A DNA stretch of 64,000 nucleotides from SAR202 cluster bacterium bin87. GTDB taxonomy: Bacteria; Chloroflexota; Dehalococcoidia; Lucifugimonadales; UBA3495. The position numbers were made by a program, and so were the translations under genes. Position 1 is the first letter of the stretch. Each line of letters opens with the position of its first letter. The notes under the pieces were generated by a model. The model was given only the letters and a program-made list of their open reading frames with translations, did not search any database and was not told the origin of the DNA. Shown here one piece after another: positions 54,137 through 62,651 of the stretch. The stretch lies in the NCBI GenBank assembly GCA_002238825.1, contig MPNC01000002.1, positions 611,180 to 675,179 on the forward strand. The letters are read 5' to 3'.

Positions 54137-56242
54137 TTGGCGCCCATACCGGGCGCGCGCACTACAATACCGGCAGGGAGATCTGAGATAGAGTTCCCGC
54201 TTATCATATTTGCAGCCGGCCTGTCCGACGCATCAGCCGGATTGCTGAAAGACTTCGCGATCGCGATGGCTATCGCGGCCGTGGGGTTGGCGCTAGCCCG
54301 GCTGGTATGGCAGCCACCGGTACTCGGTTACCTCATTGCCGGGGTAATCATCGGGCCATATACCCTGCCGCACCCGATTATCAGCAACCTGGACACCATC
54401 GAGTTGCTGGCCGAACTGGGACTGATCCTGCTGCTGTTCGGCATAGGCCTGGAGTTGGGATGGCGGCGGATCCGCGAGATAGGTCTGCGCGTGCTGGTAA
54501 TCGGTGTGGTGGAGATCTCCACCCTGACCTACCTGGGAGTGCTGATAGCCGACAAGGTTCTGGGCATATCCGGAGCCAACGCTCTGTACCTGGGCGGGGC
54601 CATGGCCATCAGCAGTTCGGCGATTCTGCTGAAGGGCTTGCGGGACAGCGGCAACCTGCGCGCCGGATGGGGACAAACCATAGTTGGCATCCTCCTGGTG
54701 GAGGACTTCGCCGCGGTCGTCCTGCTGACACTGTTGGCCGGACTTGCGACCACGGGTTCCACCAACCTGGCGGACGTGGGGTGGTTGGCCGCTAAGCTGG
54801 GCATCTTCTGCATCGCGGCCCTGGCTTTCGGCGCGCTGCTGGCGCCACGCCTGATGCGATTCCTTTCGCGGATGCAGTCTGACGAGACCCTGCTGGTGGC
54901 TTCACTGGGCTGCTGCTTCGGCCTCGCCTTGACTGCCGAATTCCTCGGGTTGTCGGCGGCGGCCGGTGCCTTCCTGATCGGCGTGGTCATCGGCGACACC
55001 GACGCCGCCGGCCGGGTGACACGGCTGGTCAACCCGGTGCGCGACATGTTCGGCGCGCTGTTCTTCCTGTCCATCGGGATGCTCATCGACTATCGGACGC
55101 TGGACGACTACATCGTGCCGGCCCTGGTGGTGGTGGGAGTGTTCATGAGCGGCAAGATCCTGGCCAACACCATCGGAGCGGTGCTGGCGGGGCGACGGTC
55201 GCGCACCGCAGTGCAAGTCGGGATGACCATGCCGCAAATGGGCGAATTTTCGCTGGCCATCGGTCACCTGAGCGCCACCAACGCCGCGGTGGGTCCGGTG
55301 GTAGCGCCGGTGCTGGCAATCGCCACCGCGATCACAGCTGTGTTTGCCCCCCTGACCTCAAAGATCGCGACGCCCACCTACGACTGGTTGGAGCGGCACG
55401 CGCCGCCGGCGGTCCTGGCGGTCAACCTGGTAATCTTCCTGGGCATCCAATCGTTCTGGGCCGCGTTCTCGCTGCCCGGGGAGACGGGCCGGCTGCTAAA
55501 AAACTCGGTGCGCCGCATCATCATCGATATCTGCATCATCGCGGTGCTCACGGCCATTGGCACCGCAGCGGTGTTTACCCTGCCCGACCTGCTGGCCGAC
55601 CCGGAGTCGGTAACCCACGCGCTGCTGGGCGTGATCCTGGGCGGCGCCACGGTGGGGATCAACCTCCCGGCCGCCATTGCCATCTGGCGGGAATTGCGGG
55701 TGGTCGCCAGCCTGACCGTTCGGGCGACAGTACGCGACACCGCGGGTCAGCCGGCGCGATACACCCTTCGCACTCTGCTCCGCGACGGCATGGCCACAGC
55801 GTTTTTGCTCGTCGGCGTCCTGCTGATGATACCGCTGATAATCCAGCTTTTCTCTCTGGGAAGCCTGTCGGTTCCACTGTCGTTGTTCCTGCTGTTGGCG
55901 TCCGCAGGCGCCCTGGTGTTCGCCGGCTTCCACGTCCACCGCGTCCTGCGACCGGTGTTCCGCAACACGTTCATTGCTCCGTCGGCGCCCCGTCGTACCG
56001 ATCCGCCAGCCTCCAGCGCCTTCGAGGCAATGGACGTGGAGAGCCCGTCCTTCAACCACTGGGCCGACCCGGATGCGCAGCCGGTCCAGCAGGAGCGCGC
56101 CGCAGCCGCAGCGGCCAAGGAAGCGGAAGAGTCGACCGAGGATCTGTGGAGATTCCTGGAAGAGCGCATCGAATTGTTCACTCCGGCGCCGGCGCGGCCA
56201 CCCGAGGGCGCCGAGCCGGCTGCCCAGAGGGATGCGGATTAG
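54137..56242 (+). CDS. CPA2-family cation:proton antiporter (KefB-like)
   Basis: A monovalent cation:proton antiporter of the CPA2/KefB type, up to 701 residues. About thirteen hydrophobic helices are seen. Family landmarks are GYLIAGVIIGPYTLP near residue 65, LGLILLLFGIGLELGWRRI, GGAMAISSSAILLKGL with the following LLVEDFAAVVLL, and AAGAFLIGVVIGDT. After the transporter core are extra membrane segments (about 470-610) and a cytoplasmic Ala/Glu-rich tail; no TrkA-N nucleotide-binding domain is present, unlike KefB/KefC. The start is uncertain: TTG 54137 is the outer limit, but TACAAT at 54162 could be a promoter -10, in which case the real start lies later, near 54188 or beyond. It lies between two selenoprotein candidates. 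Confidence 0.82.
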   Translation: MAPIPGARTTIPAGRSEIEFPLIIFAAGLSDASAGLLKDFAIAMAIAAVGLALARLVWQPPVLGYLIAGVIIGPYTLPHPIISNLDTIELLAELGLILLLFGIGLELGWRRIREIGLRVLVIGVVEISTLTYLGVLIADKVLGISGANALYLGGAMAISSSAILLKGLRDSGNLRAGWGQTIVGILLVEDFAAVVLLTLLAGLATTGSTNLADVGWLAAKLGIFCIAALAFGALLAPRLMRFLSRMQSDETLLVASLGCCFGLALTAEFLGLSAAAGAFLIGVVIGDTDAAGRVTRLVNPVRDMFGALFFLSIGMLIDYRTLDDYIVPALVVVGVFMSGKILANTIGAVLAGRRSRTAVQVGMTMPQMGEFSLAIGHLSATNAAVGPVVAPVLAIATAITAVFAPLTSKIATPTYDWLERHAPPAVLAVNLVIFLGIQSFWAAFSLPGETGRLLKNSVRRIIIDICIIAVLTAIGTAAVFTLPDLLADPESVTHALLGVILGGATVGINLPAAIAIWRELRVVASLTVRATVRDTAGQPARYTLRTLLRDGMATAFLLVGVLLMIPLIIQLFSLGSLSVPLSLFLLLASAGALVFAGFHVHRVLRPVFRNTFIAPSAPRRTDPPASSAFEAMDVESPSFNHWADPDAQPVQQERAAAAAAKEAEESTEDLWRFLEERIELFTPAPARPPEGAEPAAQRDAD

Positions 56243-56298
56243 GGTTGCTCCGGGCGCGGTGCTACAATGCGTGCAATCAACCTTAGGCAGGCGACGCG

Positions 56299-57231
56299 AT
56301 GCGCATCTGTTCTTTTCTACCCTCCGCCACCGAGATTGTTTACGCATTGGGGCTGGAGGACCAGCTCTACGGTGTAACCCACGAGTGCGACTACCCGGCC
56401 CAGGCGAAAGACAAGCCTTGGGTGGTGCGCAGCGTTTTCGAAGGAACTCAGCCCAGCAGCGGCGAGATCAGCCGCGTGATTTCAGAGCGCCTCGCCGAGG
56501 GGCTTGGGATCTACCACATCGACCAGGAAATCCTGGACGCGGCCAACCCGGACCTGCTGCTCACCCAGGCTATCTGCGAGGTTTGAGCGGTGTCTTCTCG
56601 GCAGGTCGCCGAGTCCACCGCCAACATGGATAAGGAACCCACCGTCCTGTCGCTGGACCCGCAGTACCTTGGCGACGTGTTGGAAGACGTCCGGCGGGTG
56701 GGACGGGCCACAGGCGCCGAGTCCGTCGCCGAGCAGGTCACGACCCGGATGCAGGATCGCATCGACGCCATTACCCAGCGGTCGGAACTGGCTGACACCC
56801 ACCCGAAAGTGCTGCACCTGGAGTGGACCGACCCGTTGATGTGCGGTGGTCATTGGGTTCCGGAGATGGTGGAACTGGCCGGCGGAACCAACTGCTTCGG
56901 CGACAAAGAGATGGGCTCTTTCCCCCTGGAGTGGGACGCGGTCGTTGAGAGCCAACCGGAAGTCATCGTGGTCATGCCCTGCGGTTTTGAGGTACCCCGT
57001 GGCATGGAAGACATCCCCCTGCTCACGGAAAAACCGGGCTGGGCTGAGCTGCCGGCGGTGCAGAATGACCGGGTGTACGTGATCGACGCCAGCAACTACA
57101 CCAGCAGGTCGGGACCCCGGCTCGTCACCGGTCTGGAGATACTCGCGGAGATGATCCATCCTGAGCTCTTCGCCGGGATGATCCCGGAGGCGGGCGCACG
57201 CCGCATCTACGGCTCCGGCCAGAAAGCGTAG
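56299..57231 (+). CDS. BtuF-like (cobalamin-type) binding protein with in-frame UGA (selenoprotein candidate)
   Basis: A 310-residue periplasmic-binding-protein fold of the BtuF/FepB class, in the subgroup that lacks a signal peptide and is annotated as cobalamin-binding. The frame runs through UGA 56584-56586 (residue 96). Before it: [10 protein letters not shown]; after it: [10 protein letters not shown]. Relatives have C-x-x-C-A-V here, so the codon falls on the second Cys and gives C93-E-V-U96. Other family Cys are at 4 and 30 (THECDYP). The second half is intact ([19 protein letters not shown], then [12 protein letters not shown]). A compact hairpin is at 56597-56613. A normal GCGATGCGC start follows an AGGCGA site. 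Without read-through both halves would be non-functional. A cytoplasmic redox-linked or metal/corrinoid-binding role is possible; the ligand is inferred from family names only. Confidence 0.87.
56597..56613 (+). promoter_or_regulatory. Predicted SECIS hairpin of the BtuF-like gene
   Basis: CTCGGC (56597-56602) pairs perfectly with GCCGAG (56608-56613), loop AGGTC. The loop begins 16 nt after the UGA and resembles the GGUC-containing loop of the E. coli fdhF SECIS. Confidence 0.72.
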
Positions 57232-57259
57232 GCGCGCGTGGAGACTTGTGCGAAGTCAT

Positions 57260-57323
57260 TGTCAGAATCAGGATTACCCGGATTAGAGGGTTGTCAGGAC
57301 CTGATTAAATCCCGATTCTGACA
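57260..57323. repeat. Intergenic inverted repeat, about 64 bp
   Basis: Perfect 10-bp ends (TGTCAGAATC at 57260-57269, GATTCTGACA at 57314-57323) enclose an imperfectly symmetrical AGGATTA-rich core. It is a recognisable type of dispersed intergenic repeat. Confidence 0.7.
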
Positions 57324-57376
57324 GTTGCCGCCGGGATGGAATCGGCGCGGGCCCTCGCCGCGGGCTGGAACGCGTT

Positions 57377-57414
57377 GCCCACTGGATCCCCGCTTTCACG
57401 GGAATCCAGTGGGC
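57377..57414. repeat. Intergenic inverted repeat, 38 bp
   Basis: 16-bp arms with one mismatch (GCCCACTGGATCCCCG at 57377-57392 and its near complement at 57399-57414) around a 6-nt loop. It resembles the common ATTCCCGCTTTCGCGGGAAT type of dispersed repeat. The whole gap 57232-57505 is filled by repeats and holds no gene. Confidence 0.7.
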
Positions 57415-57505
57415 ACAAAATCCGGCCGACGTTGCTCTCGTGCAAACTGTCTGGGTTCCTGCTGAACCGGGAACGCCGATGTGACTCGCGTAATGTCAAC
57501 AGGCC

Positions 57506-58195
57506 TTAATTGAGCCTCGGCCCTTTGAACGGCGTGTTCTGCTCCGCCTGTTCCGCAACGATGCGGTTGGCCTGCCGCATCAGCGTCTGCAGCTTTTCCA
57601 ACTGCCCGCCGGCGGTGGGGGTTTCCAGCAGGGATTGCCGCACATCGGGGGGCAGGGGGAGACTGACGGCCAGTGTTGCCGAGGCCGTGCGGGCCAGAGC
57701 TATGGGTTCGTCGGGAACCGTCACTTCACGGTCCCATCCGCCGGCCATGGCGGTAAGTTGACGCTGCAACTGGATAAATTGCTCGCGCACGCCGGCCAGC
57801 GCGGTTGCGGAAACGTCACCCTCGTCGTCTTCCATGAACCGGACCAACCCCACCAGGTGAGGTACGGTCTGCACAGTTTGCAGCAACTCGAAACGGGTTT
57901 CGCCACGGGTCAGGATGTTCAGGCGGCCCTCCTGCAGGCGCTGGACCTGCGAGACCCGCGCGGTGGTACCGACCGAATGAGGTTCGGCAGCCTCGCCGAC
58001 CTCGTTGCCTTCCCTGATGAGCAGCACCCCGAACGGTTCGTCCCGTTCGACACAGTCGCCGATCATCGCTTTGTACCGCTCCTCAAAGATGTGCAGCGGT
58101 AGCGGCATGCCGGGGAAAAGCACCACGTTGTTCAGTGGGAACAGGGGCAGTTCGTGGTAGGTGCCCGGCGGGAAATCGTCAGGATTGATCGCCAT
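57506..58195 (-). CDS. LON substrate-binding-domain protein
   Basis: A 229-residue stand-alone LON N-terminal (substrate-binding) domain protein, without the ATPase or protease domains of Lon. The N-terminus has the family pattern LPLFPLNNVVLFPGMPLPLHIFEERY, cut here to its key part PLFPLNNVVLFPG, and continues with VGTTARVSQVQRL and RGETRFELL. A helical C-terminal part follows. Such proteins may act as adaptors that bind unfolded clients; this is not established. ATG 58195 lies only 8 nt beyond a -10 box, so the message has almost no leader. Confidence 0.85.
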   Translation of the reverse strand: MAINPDDFPPGTYHELPLFPLNNVVLFPGMPLPLHIFEERYKAMIGDCVERDEPFGVLLIREGNEVGEAAEPHSVGTTARVSQVQRLQEGRLNILTRGETRFELLQTVQTVPHLVGLVRFMEDDEGDVSATALAGVREQFIQLQRQLTAMAGGWDREVTVPDEPIALARTASATLAVSLPLPPDVRQSLLETPTAGGQLEKLQTLMRQANRIVAEQAEQNTPFKGPRLN

Positions 58196-58203
58196 GATGC
58201 CGC

Positions 58204-58232
58204 AGTATAACCACGGGCGGATAGCGCAGCAA
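58204..58232 (-). promoter_or_regulatory. Promoter of the LON-domain gene, nearly leaderless
   Basis: TTGCTG (58227-58232) and TATACT (58204-58209) on the minus strand with a 17-bp spacer. The A of ATG is 9 nt after the -10, so transcription should start within about 3 nt of the start codon. Confidence 0.65.
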
Positions 58233-58299
58233 CCCGCCCACCAGAACGCCCCCGTCCAGGAAGAACGGGGGCGCAATTCATTAGCCGTATTTTGCCGCG

Positions 58300-58551
58300 T
58301 TACTTGACCGGTTCGGCATCCGGCGGGCGGTTGTGGATGGCCTTGGTGCCCTTCTTGAAGATGCACGTCCGGATGTTGTTCTCGAGCTCCTTCGGATCGT
58401 CCACGCCGGGGTAGCGTGCCTGAGCCTCGGGGCTGGCCAGGTAGGCGAACATTTTCTCGAGTACTTCATCCTCGGACTCACCCACGATCACCGTACGGTC
58501 TCGGGGATCGGAAAGGAAATTGCTGGGCCTGGCGTAATAGATGTCTGGCAT
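58300..58551 (-). CDS. Small protein of unknown function
   Basis: An 83-residue protein not recognised, rich in charged residues, with no membrane span. It begins MPDIYYARPSNFLSDPRDR and contains an SEDEVLEKMFAYLASPEA helix and one Cys (RTCIFKK). AGGAGGAACC precedes the ATG. A GC-rich hairpin (58247-58255 with 58265-58273) follows it. It is oriented as if to lead into the LON-domain gene, but that gene has its own promoter. Confidence 0.65.
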   Translation of the reverse strand: MPDIYYARPSNFLSDPRDRTVIVGESEDEVLEKMFAYLASPEAQARYPGVDDPKELENNIRTCIFKKGTKAIHNRPPDAEPVK

Positions 58552-58680
58552 GGTTCCTCCTCCGTGACAAGGCTACCAATTCTAGGAATTGGGGCGCGCA
58601 AGCAGTAGCAGATTGATACACCAAAATCGTTCACGTTGTCAATATAGCGGCCACCTTTGATGTGTCTGCAGCGGGCAACC

Positions 58681-61131
58681 TCAGTCCAGCCTCACCGGGT
58701 CGACGTCAATCCGGCAGTTCCTCGGGATGGTCCGCCCTTCCAGGAACTGCCAGATCCGGCGGCCGCGGAGCAATAGCCGCCACCGGTACCGGCCCCGAAC
58801 CCGCTCCGGCATGCAGGGAGTGGGCCCGATTATGTCAACGTCCACCCGACCATCCTGCGCGGCCTGTTCGCGCCAGGACTGGGCCAGGTCTCCCAAGGTC
58901 TGCTGTACGGCGCGCACGCTGAGATCAGCGCACAAGACCTGGGCGAGCCGGTTGAAGGGCGGGTTGCCCTGGAGCTGCCTCGCCGCAATTTCGATACCAT
59001 AAAACGCGGCATAGTCTTGCTCAGCGGCAGCCGCGATGGCGTAGTGGTCCGGTTGGTAGGTCTGGATGAGCGCCCGCCCGGGCACGCTGCCCCGGCCGGA
59101 CCTGCCCGCCACCTGGCAGAGCAGCGCAAACGCCCGCTCTCCGGCGCGGAAATCCGGCAGGTTCAGTCCCAGGTCAGCCAGCAGCACGGCTGACAGCGTG
59201 ACGTTGGGCAGGTCCAATCCGCGAGCCACCATCTGCGTCCCCACCAGGACCTGCGCCTGCCCACTGGCCAAACGTTCCATCGCCGCCTCCAGCTCTGTCG
59301 GATTTCGAACCGAATCCGAGTCCCAACGTTCGACGGTGACGCCGGGGTAGCGCTCCTGCAACTCCGCCGTGATCGTTTCCGTCCCGGCGCCCATCTCGCG
59401 GATCCTGCCCCCGCGACACTGCGGGCAGGCCCGAGGCAATCGCCGTTGCAGGTTGCAGTAGTGGCAGATCAACCGACCCGCCTCACGATGAAAGGCGTAG
59501 GTCACGGAGCACCGGCTGCAATTGATCGCGCACCCGCAATCCCGGCATTGCATGAACGCCGCGCTTCCCCGGCGATTTAGAAAGAGGACCGCCTGCTGGC
59601 CGGCGGCGATGGTCGAGTCCAGCGCTTTGGCGAGGTCGCGGCTGAAAACACTGCGGTTGCCTTCCCGCAGTTCCCGGCGCATGTCGATCACGCTGATTTC
59701 AGGCAGGGGCGTCGCGCTTCCATCAGGGCGCGGCACTCGCTTCGGCAATCCCAGCAGGTGATGCCGACCCCGCGATGCCTCGTGGTACGTGCTCACGTCG
59801 GGCGTGGCCGAACCCATGACCACCACCGCTCCGGAGCGGCGAGCCAGCGCCAGGGCCGCGTCCCGCGCGTGATAGTAGGGCGGGTGCTCATCCTGCTTGT
59901 AAGACGGTTCGTGCTCCTCGTCGACAATGATGATGCCCAGATCAATCACCGGAGCGAACAGCGCGCTGCGCGGACCCACTATCACGTCGGCCAACCCGTC
60001 ACGAATGTTCCACCACTGTTCGAACCGCTGCCGCTCGGTGAGGCGATGGTGCAGGACCGCAACACGCCCGGGAAAGCGGTCGTTCACCATGCCGACAGTC
60101 TGCGGTGTCAGCGAGATCTCCGGCACCAGGTAAATCGCCTGCTTGCCTTGCTCCACCGCATGGGCGATGGCCCGCAGATACACCTCGGTCTTGCCGCTGC
60201 CGGTGACGCCATGCAGCAGAAAGCTTCGCGGCAGCACATCCGGATCGTCCAGGGCCGCGGTTATCCCGGCCACGGCTTGATCCTGAGCCGCGGTCAGCCA
60301 ATCCGGCGGCGGGTTGGACGGGGTCACGCCGGGAGGAACCTCGGGTTCCTGTCGCTGCCATTCCTCTGCCACCAGTCCGCGTTCGAGCAGGGCGTCGGCT
60401 GCGGTCCCCAAGCGGCCGGCGGCGCCCGTGGTGTCGTATCCGACCGTCGACTCCCGCACCGCCGCCAGCAACTCGACCTGACGCGACCCCCGCATCGGCG
60501 GTGGATCTGCCCCTTCGTCGTTGGAATCAGGGAAATGTCCCGGAATCAGCAGCCGACGGTAACGGTGTGTTCGCGGTCGCGGCAGACTGACCTCCTTGCG
60601 TACCAGCCCACACCCGACCAACCGCTGCAGTTCACGTCGGGCCACGTTGGCGCGGTTTGGATCGATCCGTTTCAGGAACGTGATTTCCTCCCAGGCCGTG
60701 GAGGAGGCGGCCAGTTCCTGCCACGCGATACGCGTGGGTTCTCGGAAAGACGCCAACTCGCCCGCATCCGCGACGCCGGAGATCGCGGTTAGTCTTGACC
60801 GCTGCTGCGCCCGAAAGCCGGGGGGCAGCATTGGCACGACTGCTTCAAAGGGGGAGCACCGGTAGGTTTGGCCCAGCCATTCGGCCAACTCCAGGCCCAG
60901 CGAACCGACCACAGGCGACGGCTCCACCGGGTGCAGGATGTCCCGAGTTTCCTCTTCCGACACTGCCGACGCATCCGCCAGGCTGAGCACCAGCCCCTGC
61001 ACGACGTTGCGGCCGAATTGGACCCACACCAACTGCCCGGGTTCCACCGGCAGATGCCGCGGTACCCGATAGGAAAAGGTCTTTCCCGGCGGGATCCAGT
61101 CAGCGTCTATGGCGACATCGGCGTAGTTCAC
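58681..61131 (-). CDS. priA: Primosomal protein N' (replication restart helicase PriA)
   Basis: An 816-residue PriA, the superfamily 2 helicase that reloads the replisome at stalled forks. The N-terminal 3'-DNA-binding domain begins NYADVAIDADWIPPGKTFSYRVP. Walker A is in HGVTGSGKTEVYL near residue 310, the DEEH motif is in IIVDEEHEPSYKQDEHPPYYHARD cut here to VDEEHEPSYK, and the zinc-binding Cys are in CRDCGCAINCSRC and CHYC--CPQC. Motifs V-VI appear as GTQMVARGLDLPNVTL and QVAGRSGRG. GTG 61131 with GAGGT upstream is chosen; the frame is open further upstream but gives unrelated sequence. It lies after rplS and its terminator. Confidence 0.95.
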   Translation of the reverse strand: MNYADVAIDADWIPPGKTFSYRVPRHLPVEPGQLVWVQFGRNVVQGLVLSLADASAVSEEETRDILHPVEPSPVVGSLGLELAEWLGQTYRCSPFEAVVPMLPPGFRAQQRSRLTAISGVADAGELASFREPTRIAWQELAASSTAWEEITFLKRIDPNRANVARRELQRLVGCGLVRKEVSLPRPRTHRYRRLLIPGHFPDSNDEGADPPPMRGSRQVELLAAVRESTVGYDTTGAAGRLGTAADALLERGLVAEEWQRQEPEVPPGVTPSNPPPDWLTAAQDQAVAGITAALDDPDVLPRSFLLHGVTGSGKTEVYLRAIAHAVEQGKQAIYLVPEISLTPQTVGMVNDRFPGRVAVLHHRLTERQRFEQWWNIRDGLADVIVGPRSALFAPVIDLGIIIVDEEHEPSYKQDEHPPYYHARDAALALARRSGAVVVMGSATPDVSTYHEASRGRHHLLGLPKRVPRPDGSATPLPEISVIDMRRELREGNRSVFSRDLAKALDSTIAAGQQAVLFLNRRGSAAFMQCRDCGCAINCSRCSVTYAFHREAGRLICHYCNLQRRLPRACPQCRGGRIREMGAGTETITAELQERYPGVTVERWDSDSVRNPTELEAAMERLASGQAQVLVGTQMVARGLDLPNVTLSAVLLADLGLNLPDFRAGERAFALLCQVAGRSGRGSVPGRALIQTYQPDHYAIAAAAEQDYAAFYGIEIAARQLQGNPPFNRLAQVLCADLSVRAVQQTLGDLAQSWREQAAQDGRVDVDIIGPTPCMPERVRGRYRWRLLLRGRRIWQFLEGRTIPRNCRIDVDPVRLD

Positions 61132-61189
61132 GGTGCGACCTCGTTTTCCACCCCTTCCCTCGGGACCGGCGTGAGTCGCAGGATGTGAT

Positions 61190-61236
61190 AATACAAAACC
61201 GCCGCAGCCGCACCGGTAACGGGTGCGGGCGGCGGT
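61190..61236 (-). terminator. Rho-independent terminator of rplS
   Basis: On the minus strand ACCGCCGC (61229-61236) and an inner CCGCACC pair with GGTGCGG and GCGGCGGT (61198-61205), giving about 15 bp with a 2-nt bulge, followed by TTTTGTATTAT. Confidence 0.87.
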
Positions 61237-61256
61237 CGACGCTTCGAATGAGTTGC

Positions 61257-61616
61257 CTACCGGTTGGCGCGGTAAGTCGTCCGTTCCTTGATGCGCGCCG
61301 CACGACCCTGTCGCCCTCGCAGGTAGTAGAGCTTGGCCCTTCGCACTTTGCCCTGCCGGGTCACTTCCAGCGACTCGATCAGCGGGGAGTGCAGCGGGAA
61401 CACACGCTCGATACCGATCCCGGCGGTAATGCGGCGAACCGTGAAATTGGCGGCCGGCCCAGTGCCATGGGTGCGCCGGATGCACACCCCCTGGAAGGCC
61501 TGCACGCGTTCGCGGGTACCCTCCCGAATCCGGAAGTTCACGCGAACCGTGTCGCCAGGACCGAATTCGGGGATATTTTCGTTGACCTCTGGGGGAACAA
61601 GTTCAGATGCTTTCAT
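61257..61616 (-). CDS. rplS: 50S ribosomal protein L19
   Basis: A 119-residue bL19, at the 30S-50S interface. Family landmarks are [51 protein letters not shown] cut here to [13 protein letters not shown], and [19 protein letters not shown] near the C-terminus. Length is normal. TAGAAT on the minus strand near 61695 may be the -10, giving a leader of about 70 nt, but no clear leader structure was found. No rimM or trmD gene is linked as in many bacteria. Confidence 0.96.
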   Translation of the reverse strand: MKASELVPPEVNENIPEFGPGDTVRVNFRIREGTRERVQAFQGVCIRRTHGTGPAANFTVRRITAGIGIERVFPLHSPLIESLEVTRQGKVRRAKLYYLRGRQGRAARIKERTTYRANR

Positions 61617-61729
61617 GAGTACCGACTTATCGTGTTGTGCGCTGGTTCGGCGTCAGGTGAAACCCAAACCGACATGCTTCGAAACAGAGTTGGTATTCTA
61701 GCACATTCAGTCTCCGCTCGGGGAGCAGA

Positions 61730-62605
61730 TTACTGCCGCACGTACTTGTCCACCCGCTCCTGGGCTCCCAGGGCCATGTAGATGTTGCCGTGGGGATCGA
61801 CCCAGCTGCCGTGGGCGGACTGCGAGTCCCAGCGCGCCAGCACGTTGCCCTCAGGGTCCATGATGCTGACGCGGGGGGACATTCCATTCGCGCCGCCCTC
61901 GCTGATGACCAGGTTGTCCTCGCTGTCGATGGAGATATCCAGCGGTCGCCGCATGTCCTCCCACATGGTGATGTACTCGCCGTCGGACGAATAGATCTGC
62001 ATCCGGTTGTTTTCGCGGTCGCACAGGTAGAGGTTGCCGTTGGGATGCGCCACGATGCTGTGGGGCAGGTGGAACTCGCCCGGGCCGCCCTTGCCCGGCT
62101 CGCCCCAGGATTGCTTCAGTTCTCCGTCGCGGGAGAACCGGTGCACGCGGGCGTTGCGATATCCGTCCGAGACGTACAGGTCGCCGTTGGGCGCGGGCAC
62201 GATCTCCGTGGGATAGTTGAACGGACCAGCCGAGCGCGGGCACACCTCGCCGGGGATCTCGCAGCCGGTGTCGGAGTGGACGCCGCGGTCGCCGATGACC
62301 TGCAGCGGCTTGCCGTCCAGGGTGAAAATGACGCAGACCGAATCGGTCCGGTCGGTGATGTAGACGATGTCGTCCTGGATGTAGATGCCGTGGGCCTCGT
62401 CGATGGCGTGGACACCCCAGGAGCCCACGTAGTTGCCGCCTGATCCGAATATCAGAACGGGTGGGTCCTTGCGCTGGAACACATAGACCCGGTCGTGCGA
62501 GTCGGTGGCCACCGCCGAGGCGTTGCCCATGGTCATGCCCTCGGGCAGGCGCGCCCAATTCTCTTCCAGGGTGTAGGTGTACTTGCCGGAGCCTACGGTG
62601 GTCAT
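61730..62605 (-). CDS. NHL-type 6-bladed beta-propeller protein
   Basis: A 291-residue beta-propeller with NHL-like blades (for example YTFS-type segments GDLYVSDGYRNARVHRFSRDG, cut here to its key part DLYVSDGYRNARVHRF, then GNLYLCDRENNRMQIYSSDG, key part LYLCDRENNRMQIY). It is usually annotated as peptidyl-alpha-hydroxyglycine alpha-amidating lyase-like; no signal peptide is present and the lyase activity is unproven. ACAGGAGGC precedes the ATG. It is followed on the minus strand by rplS and preceded by the hydrolase at 62652, about 46 bp away, so those two may be co-transcribed. Confidence 0.82.
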   Translation of the reverse strand: MTTVGSGKYTYTLEENWARLPEGMTMGNASAVATDSHDRVYVFQRKDPPVLIFGSGGNYVGSWGVHAIDEAHGIYIQDDIVYITDRTDSVCVIFTLDGKPLQVIGDRGVHSDTGCEIPGEVCPRSAGPFNYPTEIVPAPNGDLYVSDGYRNARVHRFSRDGELKQSWGEPGKGGPGEFHLPHSIVAHPNGNLYLCDRENNRMQIYSSDGEYITMWEDMRRPLDISIDSEDNLVISEGGANGMSPRVSIMDPEGNVLARWDSQSAHGSWVDPHGNIYMALGAQERVDKYVRQ

Positions 62606-62651
62606 GATCAGCCTCCTGTTTCGCTGTGAGCTGTGACGAATTGTCCGGTGT

